Notes: generated by a model from the sequence alone, not told the origin. Positions 1 through 9,778 are shown, counted from the first letter of the stretch. The stretch: 64,000 nt of DNA from Acidithiobacillus ferrooxidans ATCC 23270 (GCF_000021485.1 NC_011761.1:1828001-1892000); one strand, 5' to 3'. Program-made: numbers and translations.

Positions 1-1
1 T

Positions 2-304
2 TTTTACCAGTTTGTACGCCCCAGCATCCTCAAGCGCATGGGCAAAGCGGCACCCTGGACCCCTCCGCTGCTACAGCTTCCTTTGGCACAGGATCTCCAG
101 AAAAAGCCCGGACGCACCGATTTCCAGCGTGGTCACCTGCTGCAAACCCCCGCCGGACTGCAGGTGGCGGGAATTGGTCAGCAGGCTTCCCATATCATGA
201 GTGGAATGGCCCATGCCGACTGTCTGATCATTCTTGCGGCCGAAGCCGGGCACGCCAAGGCTGGCAGCCTGGTGGACGTGCAGATACTGGAAGGGCTCGT
301 CTGA
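2..304 (+). CDS. moeA: Molybdopterin molybdenumtransferase MoeA, C-terminal part (5' truncated by window edge)
   Basis: Frame 2 is open from the window edge to a TGA at 302-304. It encodes about 100 residues starting FYQFVRPSILKRMG, the typical MoeA segment of a short FVRP motif followed by a helix. It continues with a Gly-rich stretch and the GIGQQASHIMSGMAHADCLI block, which matches the MoeA C-terminal domain IV pattern (SHxxxSMAxADxLI). MoeA inserts molybdenum into adenylylated molybdopterin in the cytoplasm. Only the end of the gene is visible, so catalytic residues of the central domain cannot be checked. It converges on the nuclease gene with an 8-bp gap. Confidence 0.8.
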   Translation, partial: FYQFVRPSILKRMGKAAPWTPPLLQLPLAQDLQKKPGRTDFQRGHLLQTPAGLQVAGIGQQASHIMSGMAHADCLIILAAEAGHAKAGSLVDVQILEGLV

Positions 305-312
305 ATCCGCGC

Positions 313-954
313 TCAATCCAGACCGTGCCGCGCCGTATAGGGCGTCGAGTGGCTGAGATGAAAGCGGAAATTGTCCGCGTAGAGTTGCTGTAACGCCGGA
401 TTCCCCCGGAATATCAGGAGATTTTCGGCATTGGCCTGCTCCGCTGCCTTGCTGAAATTGAAGCTACCGGTGATCAGCGTCCCCGAATCGATCACCATCA
501 CCTTGTTGTGAGCGATGGCGTGCTGGTCGTCGATGTACACGGGCACCCCCTGATTGGCAAAAAAATCCGCCACCGAATATTTCTGGGTGCGCTGGCTCCT
601 GTCCAACACCACCTTCACGTCGACGCCTCTTTTGGCGGCATGGAGCACGGCCCTGGCAATCGGCGCACTGGTGAAGCTATAGGCCTGCACCCAGACCCGC
701 TGCCTTGCCTCGCCGACCGCCTGCACAATGGCCGCCGTCGCCCCGCCTGGCGGCGAGAACGCCACCTCGATCGTCCCCTGCGCTGGCACCGTTACGGGCG
801 TGTGCGGCAGTGCGGCGGTGGCCGCTGACCACTGATTTTGCCCCCAGCTTTTCAGCCATTGCCAGCCGGATCCATCGGCCTGTGCCCCTGCCGCAAAAAA
901 CGCCAGCAACAGTCCACAAACCGGCATAATGCTCGACCGCTTCACTCCAGCCAT
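313..954 (-). CDS. Secreted phospholipase D-family nuclease (Nuc-like, single HKD motif)
   Basis: 213 residues. An N-terminal hydrophobic signal peptide ends near AGAQA (residues 1-26), so the product is exported to the periplasm. A single PLD-superfamily active-site motif HNKVMVID (HxKx4D) is followed by the family's conserved GSFNFSKAAEQANAEN block. This single-motif, roughly 200-residue layout is that of the bacterial endonuclease Nuc, which works as a homodimer and cuts phosphodiester bonds without divalent metal. The ATG has a good Shine-Dalgarno (AGGAG) about 5 bases upstream. The gene stands alone between moeA and sppA. Family is secure; the actual substrate (DNA, RNA or lipid) is not shown by sequence. 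Confidence 0.85.
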   Translation of the reverse strand: MAGVKRSSIMPVCGLLLAFFAAGAQADGSGWQWLKSWGQNQWSAATAALPHTPVTVPAQGTIEVAFSPPGGATAAIVQAVGEARQRVWVQAYSFTSAPIARAVLHAAKRGVDVKVVLDRSQRTQKYSVADFFANQGVPVYIDDQHAIAHNKVMVIDSGTLITGSFNFSKAAEQANAENLLIFRGNPALQQLYADNFRFHLSHSTPYTARHGLD

Positions 955-1043
955 GAACGCTCCTGCTCATTGTTATCTTGGCTCGATAGGACCTGAAACG
1001 CGACGAGGCCAAATCGCCCAAAAATCTCCTGAATGACACTATG

Positions 1044-2861
1044 TCATTTTACGGGTAAATAAGCCATAAGGGCGTATGGGTGTGCTTCATGAATCAGTAA
1101 ACGAATCTGTTCCATGGGAATCACTCCATGGAGCGCGGAATTTTCCCCCAATATAACGTCACGCAGTCTTGCCAGACTCCACATGTTCAACCATTGTGGG
1201 ATGTTATTCGATGGAGTTGGTGGAGGCAGGTATTGTACCTGATATTTGCCCTTAGAAAGTTTTGCCAGTTTGGCGGCCTCCTGAATGGCTTGCGGCATGC
1301 CCCCGAGTGCATTGACCAACCCAAGGTGATAGGCGTCCAGGCCACTCCAGGCGCGACCCTGGGCATCGTGTTCAACTTTATTTGTTGGGATATGTCTGGC
1401 ATTGGCCACCAGGTTTACGAAGTCAGCGTATGTATTGTCTACCATGGCCTGAAGTGCTTTTTGAACGTTTTTACCCAGGGGTGAAAATGGGGACATGGCG
1501 TTGGCATTCCTCGTAGTGGCTATCCCGGAATAGTGAATGCCCAGTTTTTTTAGCAGCCCCGCATAATTCGGAAATAGTGCGAACACACCAATATCGGCAG
1601 TCAGCGTGGTGGGGTGTGCATAGATACGATCTGCTGCAGTTGAGAGCCAGTAAGCACCCGAGGCACCTAAGGTGCCCATGCTGACGATAACCGGTTTGTG
1701 CGCCTTGCGTATGCGTAAAATAGCTGCACGAATCGCTTGGGCAGCGTTTACATCGCCACCCGGACTATTGACCTGCAAAACCACTGCCTTGACGGAGGCT
1801 TCATGACCTACGCGATCCAACTGTTTGATCGTGGCTTGGGCAGCGACTACTCCTGGGAGGGGGGCATCTCCGGTTACGAGCATTCCGTCAATGGGTACGA
1901 CCGCGATTTTGGCGCTGGCGGTTGTGGATGGTTTGGTTGCCGCCAGATAGGCATGCAACCCAATCTTTTTGATGTGTTTAGGAGGTTGTTTGAGTGCGGC
2001 GGCAACCGCCTGTCTGAAAGCGTGCTCATCGCCGATACGAGTGATCAGCCCTTGCTTCAGGGCAAGTTCCGCAGCATTTCCTTGATAATTTTCTAAGAGT
2101 TCAGGCAACTGATCTGCATAACGGCTGACCAGTGTGGCCTTCAGCCCACGACCCTTGGCGACATCTTGCAGATAAGTATCCCACCACACCTTCAGCCAGG
2201 CGGCATTTTCTACCTGCGCAGACTTGGACATATGCGTCAGGGTAAGAGGCTCCATGGCGGATTTATATTTACCTTGCCGAAAGGAATACACCGTGATTCC
2301 CAACTTGTCCAGCAATCCTTTGAAGTATAAACCACGCGTCGAAAATCCTGTGATCAGGACCGTACCCAGCCTGGGCATGTAAATATGGTTGGCCTGGGCG
2401 GCCAGTAAATAAGCATCCTGGGAATAGTCGGGCGCATAGGCATAAATGGGTTTACCATGAGCGCGAAAACGCTGAAGAGCCCGTGCTACGGTGTCTAGCT
2501 GGGTGATACTCCCCCCACCAAAGTCACTTAAATTCAATTCCAGCAGGTGGATACGCGCGTCCGTGGAGGCACGATCAATGGCTTGAACCATCTGTCTAAT
2601 GGAAACACCTGCAGGTTTTCGCCCGTCAAGATGATCGAGCGCACGAGTCTGCCAGGATTCGTTTCGGCTGTAAAACAAGGAGCCCTGGGGAGCGACAAGC
2701 AATGCAGCATCATCGGGGACGGCAACCTGGTAGAACAGTTTATAGGCAAGAAAGGCGATAAGGAACAACAGAATGGCGAGCGTCAGCAGGTTGAGAATTC
2801 CTATGCGTAGCCAGTGCAAAGCGCGGCCCAGCCAAATGAAGGGGAGAAGCAATATGCGCAT
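1044..2861 (-). CDS. sppA: Signal peptide peptidase SppA, 67-kDa type
   Basis: 605 residues from the ATG at 2861; a TTG two codons upstream is a less likely start. One N-terminal membrane segment (about residues 10-40) anchors the protein. Two tandem ClpP-like S49 domains follow, as in the long SppA of E. coli. The general-base lysine lies in the N-terminal half in the motif RQGKYKSAMEPLT. The nucleophilic serine lies in the C-terminal half in SMGTLGASGAYWL, preceded by the oxyanion loop NSPGGDVNA. SppA degrades cleaved signal peptides in the cytoplasmic membrane. Length and both catalytic residues match the family. It appears to be transcribed alone. Confidence 0.93.
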   Translation of the reverse strand: MRILLLPFIWLGRALHWLRIGILNLLTLAILLFLIAFLAYKLFYQVAVPDDAALLVAPQGSLFYSRNESWQTRALDHLDGRKPAGVSIRQMVQAIDRASTDARIHLLELNLSDFGGGSITQLDTVARALQRFRAHGKPIYAYAPDYSQDAYLLAAQANHIYMPRLGTVLITGFSTRGLYFKGLLDKLGITVYSFRQGKYKSAMEPLTLTHMSKSAQVENAAWLKVWWDTYLQDVAKGRGLKATLVSRYADQLPELLENYQGNAAELALKQGLITRIGDEHAFRQAVAAALKQPPKHIKKIGLHAYLAATKPSTTASAKIAVVPIDGMLVTGDAPLPGVVAAQATIKQLDRVGHEASVKAVVLQVNSPGGDVNAAQAIRAAILRIRKAHKPVIVSMGTLGASGAYWLSTAADRIYAHPTTLTADIGVFALFPNYAGLLKKLGIHYSGIATTRNANAMSPFSPLGKNVQKALQAMVDNTYADFVNLVANARHIPTNKVEHDAQGRAWSGLDAYHLGLVNALGGMPQAIQEAAKLAKLSKGKYQVQYLPPPTPSNNIPQWLNMWSLARLRDVILGENSALHGVIPMEQIRLLIHEAHPYALMAYLPVK

Positions 2862-3068
2862 GGTCAATCATCCCATCTGCAGCAATGAATTTTGGGGTTC
2901 CAGCGAGGCAACAAAGAACCCTACGTGTGACCAGTATATAATATTTTGGTTTTTGGGACGGACGTATTACCTACTGGTACCGTTCCTGATAGTAAACCGA
3001 CTAGCTCAAGCATGAAGGGGATCCCTCCGCCGCTTCGGAAAGAACCGTATTGGACGATATGGGGCCGT

Positions 3069-5978
3069 TCACGAGCCGACCTCCGCCGGAACCAGCAGGG
3101 CGACGGGAAAGCAAGCCAACGTCCGGGCAAGAGAAAGGCGAGGCTTGTCTCCGGCGGCATCGGGGCGCACCGTCTCGCCCGTGAACAGGTTTTCCCATGC
3201 CGCGGCCGGGTTGGGGAGCTCGATCCCGGTATCGGTCCATACCGCCTCACCTACCGGCAGGCGTTTTTCGTCGCCGAGGAGGGTGGCGAACCAGCGGGTG
3301 GCGATGGTGATCACGGTGCGCCCGTTCGCCTGCCGTGCAAAGGCCACTGCGTGGTCGGCCTGGGCACCCGTGACGGCAAGGGGTAGGTAGGCGCCGCCGG
3401 CAAAGACCTCGGGGAATCGGTGCCGCGCCTCCAGTGCCCGCCAAGTGACAAAGAGCTTGGCGCGACCGTCCTCCGGATGCTCCATCAGATCCTGCGCGAG
3501 GCGCGCTCCGTCCCGCCCGCGGGCGACAGCCCTCAGCCGGTGCAGCAGGTCCCGCCGGCGCCGGTAGTCCACGGGGCGGCGGTTGTCCGGGTCCACGAGG
3601 CTGAAGTCCCACACTTCGGTCCCCTGGTAGATGTCGGGTACGCCCGGCGCCGTAAGCTTCAATAGCTGCTGGGACAGGCCGTTCCACAGCCCGAAGCGGG
3701 CGACTCGGGCCTGGAACGGGAGAAAATCGGCGAGGAAGGGGTTGCGGCCGGTGCGGTCGAGCATGGCCATGACGAAGTAATCCAGGGCCTCTTCGTAAGC
3801 AAGGTTGGGGTTCAGCCAGGAGGTGTGGGTCTTGGCCTCCTTCACTGCCTTGAGCATATAACGCAGGACCCGCTCACGGAGATCGTCGAAGGCGCGCTCG
3901 CCAGGGGATTCGAGGGGCCAGACGCCGAGCAGGGTCTGGTAGAACAGGTACTCGTCATTGCGGCTCGGTGCCGGAATGCCATCCACCATCCGCTTGTGCC
4001 GGCGGGCGAAGCGCGCCCAACGTCCCACCCTTTTCCGCCATTCGTCGGTGAGTTCGGAGAGGACGTCGATGCGGGCCCGCACGTCCTCGCTGCGTTTGGT
4101 GTCGTGGGTGGAGGTCGTCAGCATGGCGTATGGCCATTTCTGGGCCCGTTCCTGGTTGGCGCGATGAAAGGCGGCCGGAGTGGTCCCGAAACGTCGCGGG
4201 TCACCGCCGACCTCGTTCAGGGACACCAGCCGGTGATAGCGGTAGAAGGCCGTGTCCTCCTGGGCCTTGGCCATGACCGGGGCCGTGTACTGCTGGAGTT
4301 TCAAGGCGAAGCGGGCCGCCCGCCGGCGCCGCGAGGCCTCCGGCGCGCCGGTGTCTTCCAACAGGATGCGGCGGATGAAGTCGAAGATGCTCACGTCCCC
4401 CGGGCTGCGTTTTTTTGCCTGTGCCACCGCCGCTTCCACGTAGCGGCGGTCGTCTTCGGAGACCCGATTGGCGGCGATATAGCTACGGTACACCGGGAAA
4501 CAGGCCACGAGCATGGCCACGGCGCCGCGGCAGCCGTTACGGGTGAAGTCGCGGGTGTGCCGGTCGCTTTGGGCGATGCCGTCGAGCATGTCGGCGAGCA
4601 TGGTGAGTTCCGAGGAGAGTTGCGCCTCCATGACCAGTTGCTTGCATTGGAAGAGCATTTCCGCGAAATCGCCGCGTTGTCCGATGAATCGGGCATAAAT
4701 GCGATCCAAGTCCCGCTGCGCCGCCGGGTTGACGAAGAGGTCGTTGACCGCGTTGGCGAAGTCATAGCCGGTGGTCCCCTGCACCGGCCAGCCGTCCACC
4801 AGCCGTTCCGGACCGATCAGGATCTTTTCCGCCACGAGGTAGAAATCGGGGGCCGTGCCGCCGCCCGCTGGTTCGGCCCGCTCCGCCAGCGCCGCATGGA
4901 TCTCCATCCGGAGCCGCGTGAAATAGCCGGCTGGGTCGTACAGACCGTCGGCATGGTCGATGCGCAGGCCGTCCAGCTTGCCCTCGGCCACCAGTTGGAG
5001 CACCAGGCGATGGGTGGCGGCGAACACCTCGGGCCGCTCCATCCGCAGGCCGGCGAGGTCGTTGATGTCGAAAAAGCGGCGATAATTGATCTCGTCCGCG
5101 GCGACCCGCCAATACGCGAGGCGGTAGGCCTGCCCTTCCAGGACCTCGTGGAGCCGGTCGAAGGTGGCCACCTCGCCCGGCTCGCCGTTCAGGGATGCCA
5201 CGTTCTCTTCGATGAAGGCCCCGATCCGGGGTTCGGCGGTGCAGAGCTCCGCCAGGTGGCGCTTGTGGACCTCCTTGTCGCGGCGCCGCTCCTCCAGTTT
5301 GGCGGCCGCCGTCTCTCGGCGCGCGGGGAGATGGGTGAAGGCGGTGCTGAGGCTTTGGTATTCGGCCAGCCTGGGCTGGTCGGCGCCCAACCGCTCCTTC
5401 AACCGTTCCAGCCCATATTCAAGGATGCCGGGATAGGTACGCGGATCCAGCGGGAAGCGGTGCTGCAGGTACCAGACGCTGAACTCCCCTCGCTGCGCGT
5501 CGAAGGCCAGATGCAACTCGCCGTTTTCGAGCAGGTCGCCGTAGTAGCCGCCCAGGAAGGGAACCAGGACCTTGCCGCGCAGCGCCTTCTCGTGGGGATG
5601 CCAGTCAATATCGAAGAAATCCGCGTAGGGGGATGCCTGGCCGTTTTCCAGCAGATCCAGCCACCAGGCGTTGTCGTCACCGCCCACGCCCATGTGGTTG
5701 GGTACGAAGTCCAGGATATGGCCCAAGCCATGGCGAGCGAGGGCGGTGACAAAGCGACCGAAGCTCCGGTCGTCGCCGATCTCGGGGTTGAGGGCGTTGT
5801 GGTCGACGATGTCGTAGCCGTGCGGGCTGCCACTGCGGGCCTTGAGGTAGGGGGATGCGTAGCAATGGGACACGCCCAGTTCCTGCAGATAGGGCACGAG
5901 GGCCACCGCATCGTCGAAGGTGAATTGGCGATTGAACTGGAGCCGGTAGCTTGCGCGGGGAATGGGATCAGGGGCCAT
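3069..5978 (-). CDS. treY: Malto-oligosyltrehalose synthase (last gene of trehalose operon)
   Basis: 969 residues, a GH13 enzyme that isomerises the reducing-end alpha-1,4 bond of malto-oligosaccharides to an alpha,alpha-1,1 bond. The N-terminus ASYRLQFNRQFTFDDA and SPHGYDIVDHNALNPEIG are TreY hallmarks. The GH13 nucleophile Asp lies in DGLRIDHADGLYDP and the acid/base Glu in LVAEKILIG. The substrate-site segment STHDTKRSEDVRARI is also present. The start lies 5 bp after the treZ stop, so the two are co-translated and the product passes straight to TreZ. Length is within the family range. There is no treX debranching enzyme in the window. Confidence 0.95.
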   Translation of the reverse strand: MAPDPIPRASYRLQFNRQFTFDDAVALVPYLQELGVSHCYASPYLKARSGSPHGYDIVDHNALNPEIGDDRSFGRFVTALARHGLGHILDFVPNHMGVGGDDNAWWLDLLENGQASPYADFFDIDWHPHEKALRGKVLVPFLGGYYGDLLENGELHLAFDAQRGEFSVWYLQHRFPLDPRTYPGILEYGLERLKERLGADQPRLAEYQSLSTAFTHLPARRETAAAKLEERRRDKEVHKRHLAELCTAEPRIGAFIEENVASLNGEPGEVATFDRLHEVLEGQAYRLAYWRVAADEINYRRFFDINDLAGLRMERPEVFAATHRLVLQLVAEGKLDGLRIDHADGLYDPAGYFTRLRMEIHAALAERAEPAGGGTAPDFYLVAEKILIGPERLVDGWPVQGTTGYDFANAVNDLFVNPAAQRDLDRIYARFIGQRGDFAEMLFQCKQLVMEAQLSSELTMLADMLDGIAQSDRHTRDFTRNGCRGAVAMLVACFPVYRSYIAANRVSEDDRRYVEAAVAQAKKRSPGDVSIFDFIRRILLEDTGAPEASRRRRAARFALKLQQYTAPVMAKAQEDTAFYRYHRLVSLNEVGGDPRRFGTTPAAFHRANQERAQKWPYAMLTTSTHDTKRSEDVRARIDVLSELTDEWRKRVGRWARFARRHKRMVDGIPAPSRNDEYLFYQTLLGVWPLESPGERAFDDLRERVLRYMLKAVKEAKTHTSWLNPNLAYEEALDYFVMAMLDRTGRNPFLADFLPFQARVARFGLWNGLSQQLLKLTAPGVPDIYQGTEVWDFSLVDPDNRRPVDYRRRRDLLHRLRAVARGRDGARLAQDLMEHPEDGRAKLFVTWRALEARHRFPEVFAGGAYLPLAVTGAQADHAVAFARQANGRTVITIATRWFATLLGDEKRLPVGEAVWTDTGIELPNPAAAWENLFTGETVRPDAAGDKPRLSLARTLACFPVALLVPAEVGS

Positions 5979-5983
5979 GGATT

Positions 5984-7840
5984 TCAGTGGCCGAACGGCG
6001 ATGTTCCGTCCACGGCGACCTCGGCGTCATGGGGGGCACACAGGAAGAAAGCCACCGCCCAGGGTGCGAAGGAGCCGTCGGGTCCGGATGCCGCTGGTGT
6101 GGCGTAAAGCTGCTTGCCGGTGGGAAGGCGAAGGTGGGCGGCCGGCTCCGCGTCCAGGTTGGCGACGACCACCAGGACGATCCTATCGGCGAGGCGCCAG
6201 CGTGCCGTCACGCCGCCTTTGCCGAAATGGGCCGCCACCGCCCCCTCCACGGTGACGCCGGCCAGACGCGGCACCAGCTCGCGCTGGCGAAGGGCGAGCA
6301 GCTCGCGATGCAGGGCCAGCCAGGCTCGGTGCGTTTCCTGCTCCCTTTCGCGCCAGTCGAGCCGGGCGGACCGGAAGGTCGCCGGGTCGCTGGGATCGGG
6401 GATGCGGGCGCGGCCAGCGGCGTCGGCGAAGTCCGGGAAGCGTGCGAACTCGCGCAGCCGGCCTTCCCGCACCTGCGGCGCGAGGTCGGGTCCCAGGTCG
6501 CAGAAGAACGGGAATGGGCGCCGGCTGCCCCACTCCTGGCCCATGAAGAGCAATGGCGGGGCCGGCGCCAGCAACAGCAGCACCGTCGCCGCCCGCACGG
6601 CCTCCGGCGTTGCGAGGGTCGCCAGACGATCGCCGAAGGCCCGGTTGCCCACCTGGTCGTGGTTCTGGAGAAAGCCGATGAAGGCGGTGACCGGGAGACC
6701 GGCACTCGGCTCGCCGCGGCGCCGCCCGTGGTAGACGGACCAGGCACCCTGGAAGGCGAAGCCTTCGGCCAGGCAGCGGGCGAGGAGCCCATGGGGATCG
6801 TCGGCGAAGTCCCCGTAGTAGCCCTCCGCCTCACCGGTCAGGATGACGTGGAGGGCGTGGTGGAAATCATCGTTCCATTGGGCGGCATATATGCGCCGTG
6901 AACCCTCCGGGACCAGGTAGTGGGCGCTGTTGCGGTCATCCTCCAGCATCAGGTGTATGGGGCGGTGCGGAAAGCGCCGGGCGACCGCCGCGCCCAGCTC
7001 CTCGATGATGTCCGGGTCCGAGTCGTCGCAGATGGCATGCACGGCGTCGAGGCGCAGGCCGTCCATGTGAAACTCTTCCAGCCAGTACAGGGCGTTGTGG
7101 ATGAAAAACGCGCGCACCGTGCGGCTTCCGGGGCCATCGAAATTGATGGCCGCCCCCCAGGGGGTGTGGTGGCGGTCGGTGAAGAAGGCGGGGGCGTAAT
7201 GGGACAGATAATTTCCCACGGGTCCGAAATGGTTGTACACGACGTCGAGGAATACCATGAGGCCACGCCGGTGAGCTCCCTGCACCAGGCGTTTCAGGTC
7301 GTCGGGCGTGCCGTAGCGCCGATCCGGCGCGAAGGGCAGCGCCCCGTTGTAGCCCCAGTCCCGCTCGCCGGGAAAGTCCGCCACGGGCATGAGCTCCAGG
7401 GCCGTGACGCCCAGCCCGGCCAGCTGGTCCAGGCGCGCGGTGATCCCGCCGAAAGTGCCCTCGGACGAGAAGGTGCCGGTATGCAGCTCGTAGATCACGG
7501 CCTCTTCCCAGGGCCGCCCCCGCCAATGGCCGTCTTCCCAGGCAAAGGCAGCGGGGTCCACCAGCAGGCTCGGGCCGTGAACATCGTCGAGCTGGGCGCG
7601 GGATGCGGGGTCCGGGACGACGAGGTCCCTATTGATGCGATAGGCATAAGCGGTCCCCGGAGCCGCCCCCGTTTCCAGCGCGAACCAACCCTCGGTCTCC
7701 GGCCGCATAGGCGTGTACCGTACCCCTGTGCCGTGCGGGAGCTGGAGTTCCACCGTTCCCGCCGCAGGTGCCCAGAGCCGGAACCGCCAGCGCCCGTCTT
7801 CGAGGCGCTGGGCGCCGAAAGGCATGTCGTGGCGGCACAT
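5984..7840 (-). CDS. treZ: Malto-oligosyltrehalose trehalohydrolase
   Basis: 618 residues. The reading frame stays open far upstream, but the ATG at 7840 is chosen because it follows AGGAGGGGAAAGCG and begins the recognisable N-terminal beta-sandwich domain. The GH13 core follows: DVVYNHFGPVGNYL, then DGLRLDAVHAI with the nucleophile Asp, then LMLEDDRNSAHYL with the acid/base Glu. The enzyme hydrolyses malto-oligosyltrehalose to free trehalose. It sits 20 bp downstream of the treT stop and 5 bp upstream of treY. Trehalose protects against osmotic and desiccation stress. Confidence 0.95.
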   Translation of the reverse strand: MCRHDMPFGAQRLEDGRWRFRLWAPAAGTVELQLPHGTGVRYTPMRPETEGWFALETGAAPGTAYAYRINRDLVVPDPASRAQLDDVHGPSLLVDPAAFAWEDGHWRGRPWEEAVIYELHTGTFSSEGTFGGITARLDQLAGLGVTALELMPVADFPGERDWGYNGALPFAPDRRYGTPDDLKRLVQGAHRRGLMVFLDVVYNHFGPVGNYLSHYAPAFFTDRHHTPWGAAINFDGPGSRTVRAFFIHNALYWLEEFHMDGLRLDAVHAICDDSDPDIIEELGAAVARRFPHRPIHLMLEDDRNSAHYLVPEGSRRIYAAQWNDDFHHALHVILTGEAEGYYGDFADDPHGLLARCLAEGFAFQGAWSVYHGRRRGEPSAGLPVTAFIGFLQNHDQVGNRAFGDRLATLATPEAVRAATVLLLLAPAPPLLFMGQEWGSRRPFPFFCDLGPDLAPQVREGRLREFARFPDFADAAGRARIPDPSDPATFRSARLDWREREQETHRAWLALHRELLALRQRELVPRLAGVTVEGAVAAHFGKGGVTARWRLADRIVLVVVANLDAEPAAHLRLPTGKQLYATPAASGPDGSFAPWAVAFFLCAPHDAEVAVDGTSPFGH

Positions 7841-7860
7841 CGCTTTCCCCTCCTGGGCGG

Positions 7861-9096
7861 TCAACCGAGTTCGATCCGTTCGGTGGTCCCGTGCAGCAGG
7901 CCGACCGCCAGGGCCAGGTACTCGCGCAACTGGCGCGTCAACAGGAAGTTCTCCCGCACGAAGCGCCGCCCTTGCCTCCCCATGCTGCGGATCAGCCTGG
8001 GGTTGCGCAGGAGGTAGCGGATCCGCAGGGCCGCCCCTTCCGGCGAGTTCACCAGGAACCCGGTGTAGTAGTCGACCACCTGCAGGCGGATACCGCCGGT
8101 GTCGCCGCCGATGACGGGCTTGTCCTTCCACATCGCTTCGGTGACCGCGAGGCCGAAACCTTCCCGCAGGGACTTCTGCAGGACGATGTCCGCCAGACGC
8201 TGGAGAGCGTTGATGGTGCGGTGGGCGTCGGGCGGCAGGGCCAGGACGTGGATGTCCGGGTCCCCCTGGGCCGCGGCCTGCACTTCGGCGAGCATGACGC
8301 TGCCTTCCGGGTCGTCGTCGGCGCTTCCGCCCGCCAGCACGAGTTGCAGCTCGGGCACGTAGGTCTTGGCCAGGCGGTAGGCGTTGATCACGCCGATGGG
8401 GTCCTTGAAGCGGTCGAAACGGGAAATCTGCGCGACGAGGGGCCGCTCGGGATCGATCTGAAAGCGCCGGGCTACCGCCTTGATCTCCCGTTGGGACAAA
8501 TTGACATTTTTGTCGCTGAGCGGGTCGATGCTGGGGGGGATGATGTATTGGGGGTTGGGCAGGGGCTGGGCGAAGCCGGCCAGGGAGAACACCGTGGCGT
8601 CGTACTCCGCCACATGGCGCCGCAGATAACGCCAGACCGGACGATAGGGATGGCTCGCCTCGATGTGGCAGCGCCATACCCATTTGCCCTTGCGGTCGTT
8701 CAGGTAATGGATCAGCGGCGCGGGCTGGGGGTCGTGAATGAAGACGATATCGGCATCGGTGAGCAGGGAACCGAGCCTCTCGGCATTCTCCCGGTTGGTT
8801 TCTTCGTAGACCCGCAGCAGGGCTTCACGGATGGGGAACGGGCTGCCTTGCATGGCATTATGCATGGTCTTGGTGCACTCGTAGAAAGAAGGGCTTCCGG
8901 TGATGACCTCCCAGCGGGCGTCGATCTCCAGTTCGCGGGTGAGGGGCACCAGCTTGTCCAGGATTTCGGCAACACCTCCACCGACCCGTGTGGAATTCAC
9001 ATGGACCATCTGCTTGCCGGCCAGGGGCCGGGCCAACTGGCGGAGGTGGTCGACGGCATCCTCGCCGACGACACGCGCGTATTTGTCAAGCAGCAT
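7861..9096 (-). CDS. treT: Trehalose glycosyltransferring synthase (TreT-like, GT4)
   Basis: 411 residues from the ATG at 9096, which lies 6 bases after GGAGG; the ATG at 9102 touches that Shine-Dalgarno. The N-terminal half carries HVNSTRVGGGVAEIL, the glycine loop of TreT-type glycosyltransferases. The C-terminal half has the GT4 donor site, QISRFDRFKDP and then the EX7E element in KSLREGFGLAVTEAMW. TreT makes trehalose in one step from an NDP-glucose and glucose. The gene overlaps the upstream DUF5752-type gene by 11 bp and precedes treZ. Family assignment is strong; the exact nucleotide-sugar donor is not visible. Confidence 0.88.
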   Translation of the reverse strand: MLLDKYARVVGEDAVDHLRQLARPLAGKQMVHVNSTRVGGGVAEILDKLVPLTRELEIDARWEVITGSPSFYECTKTMHNAMQGSPFPIREALLRVYEETNRENAERLGSLLTDADIVFIHDPQPAPLIHYLNDRKGKWVWRCHIEASHPYRPVWRYLRRHVAEYDATVFSLAGFAQPLPNPQYIIPPSIDPLSDKNVNLSQREIKAVARRFQIDPERPLVAQISRFDRFKDPIGVINAYRLAKTYVPELQLVLAGGSADDDPEGSVMLAEVQAAAQGDPDIHVLALPPDAHRTINALQRLADIVLQKSLREGFGLAVTEAMWKDKPVIGGDTGGIRLQVVDYYTGFLVNSPEGAALRIRYLLRNPRLIRSMGRQGRRFVRENFLLTRQLREYLALAVGLLHGTTERIELG

Positions 9097-9778
9097 GGCC
9101 ATCCTCCAATTCTGCGGCGAAAATGGTCGAGATCTGGTCCCGCAAGGTCCCGAGTGTCGCGAAATAAGGGTCCACACGGGTGAGACCGTCGCGCAGCCGC
9201 TGTCCCATGTCGCCAAAGTCCGAGAGCCAGGCGCTGAAGTCGTCGCCGGCCTCGGGTACCCGCCGACGCGCGTCGATGAAGTGGTAAAACAGGCTGCTTA
9301 CGGGCAAGGTCGGGAGTATGGCGAGCAGTTCGGCGGGGGTGGACACCCGCTTGTCCGTACTGAAGACCACGATCTGCGAACGCATGAACTGGAAGGGCTG
9401 GGCCGCCGGCATCCAGTGCAGGTAATCCGCCTCGTCCAGCCGTTCGTCGATGATTTCGAGGAGATCGAAGCGCAGTTCGGAAAGATCGGGATATTCCCGG
9501 GGGTCCAGCATGGCCATGCGCTCGGCCAGCCTGGCGTCGTGAAGGCTGTGCAAGACCCAACCGGCAAAATCGTTATTGTACTCCCGCTCCCCGAAACGTG
9601 GTTGCAGCAAGCTGCCCCAGAAATGGTAATAGATACTGGCCTCCCCCACGCTTTCGAGCCCGCCACGCAGTTCCGACAGGGTATACACGCGCCGCCCCGT
9701 GGCGATGGCGAGGAGGGCGCAGTCCTTGACGGCGAACTCCGATGGCGGGTCCTGCGCGGTGCCGACGCCGTTCTCCAT
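9086..9778 (-). CDS. DUF5752-type protein, first gene of trehalose operon
   Basis: 230 residues from the ATG at 9778 (GGAGG, spacing about 7). No signal peptide or membrane segment. Conserved-looking blocks include SIYYHFWGSLLQPRFGEREYNNDFAGW near residue 55-80 and SSLFYHFIDARRR near residue 165. The paired YHF motifs suggest an internal duplication. I recognise this as the DUF5752 family, often encoded directly upstream of TreT-like glycosyltransferases. The function is unknown. Its end overlaps treT by 11 bp, so translational coupling is likely and a role as TreT partner or regulator is a reasonable inference. Confidence 0.65.
   Translation of the reverse strand: MENGVGTAQDPPSEFAVKDCALLAIATGRRVYTLSELRGGLESVGEASIYYHFWGSLLQPRFGEREYNNDFAGWVLHSLHDARLAERMAMLDPREYPDLSELRFDLLEIIDERLDEADYLHWMPAAQPFQFMRSQIVVFSTDKRVSTPAELLAILPTLPVSSLFYHFIDARRRVPEAGDDFSAWLSDFGDMGQRLRDGLTRVDPYFATLGTLRDQISTIFAAELEDGHAA

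Noticed and set aside
3825-6107. 760-residue plus-strand ORF opposite treY
   Set aside because: It is antisense to a well-supported GH13 gene and reflects high G+C; no recognisable domain.
7841-8683. Upstream extension of treZ to an 899-residue protein
   Set aside because: The extension overlaps treT in another frame and has no family similarity; the Shine-Dalgarno before 7840 marks the real start.
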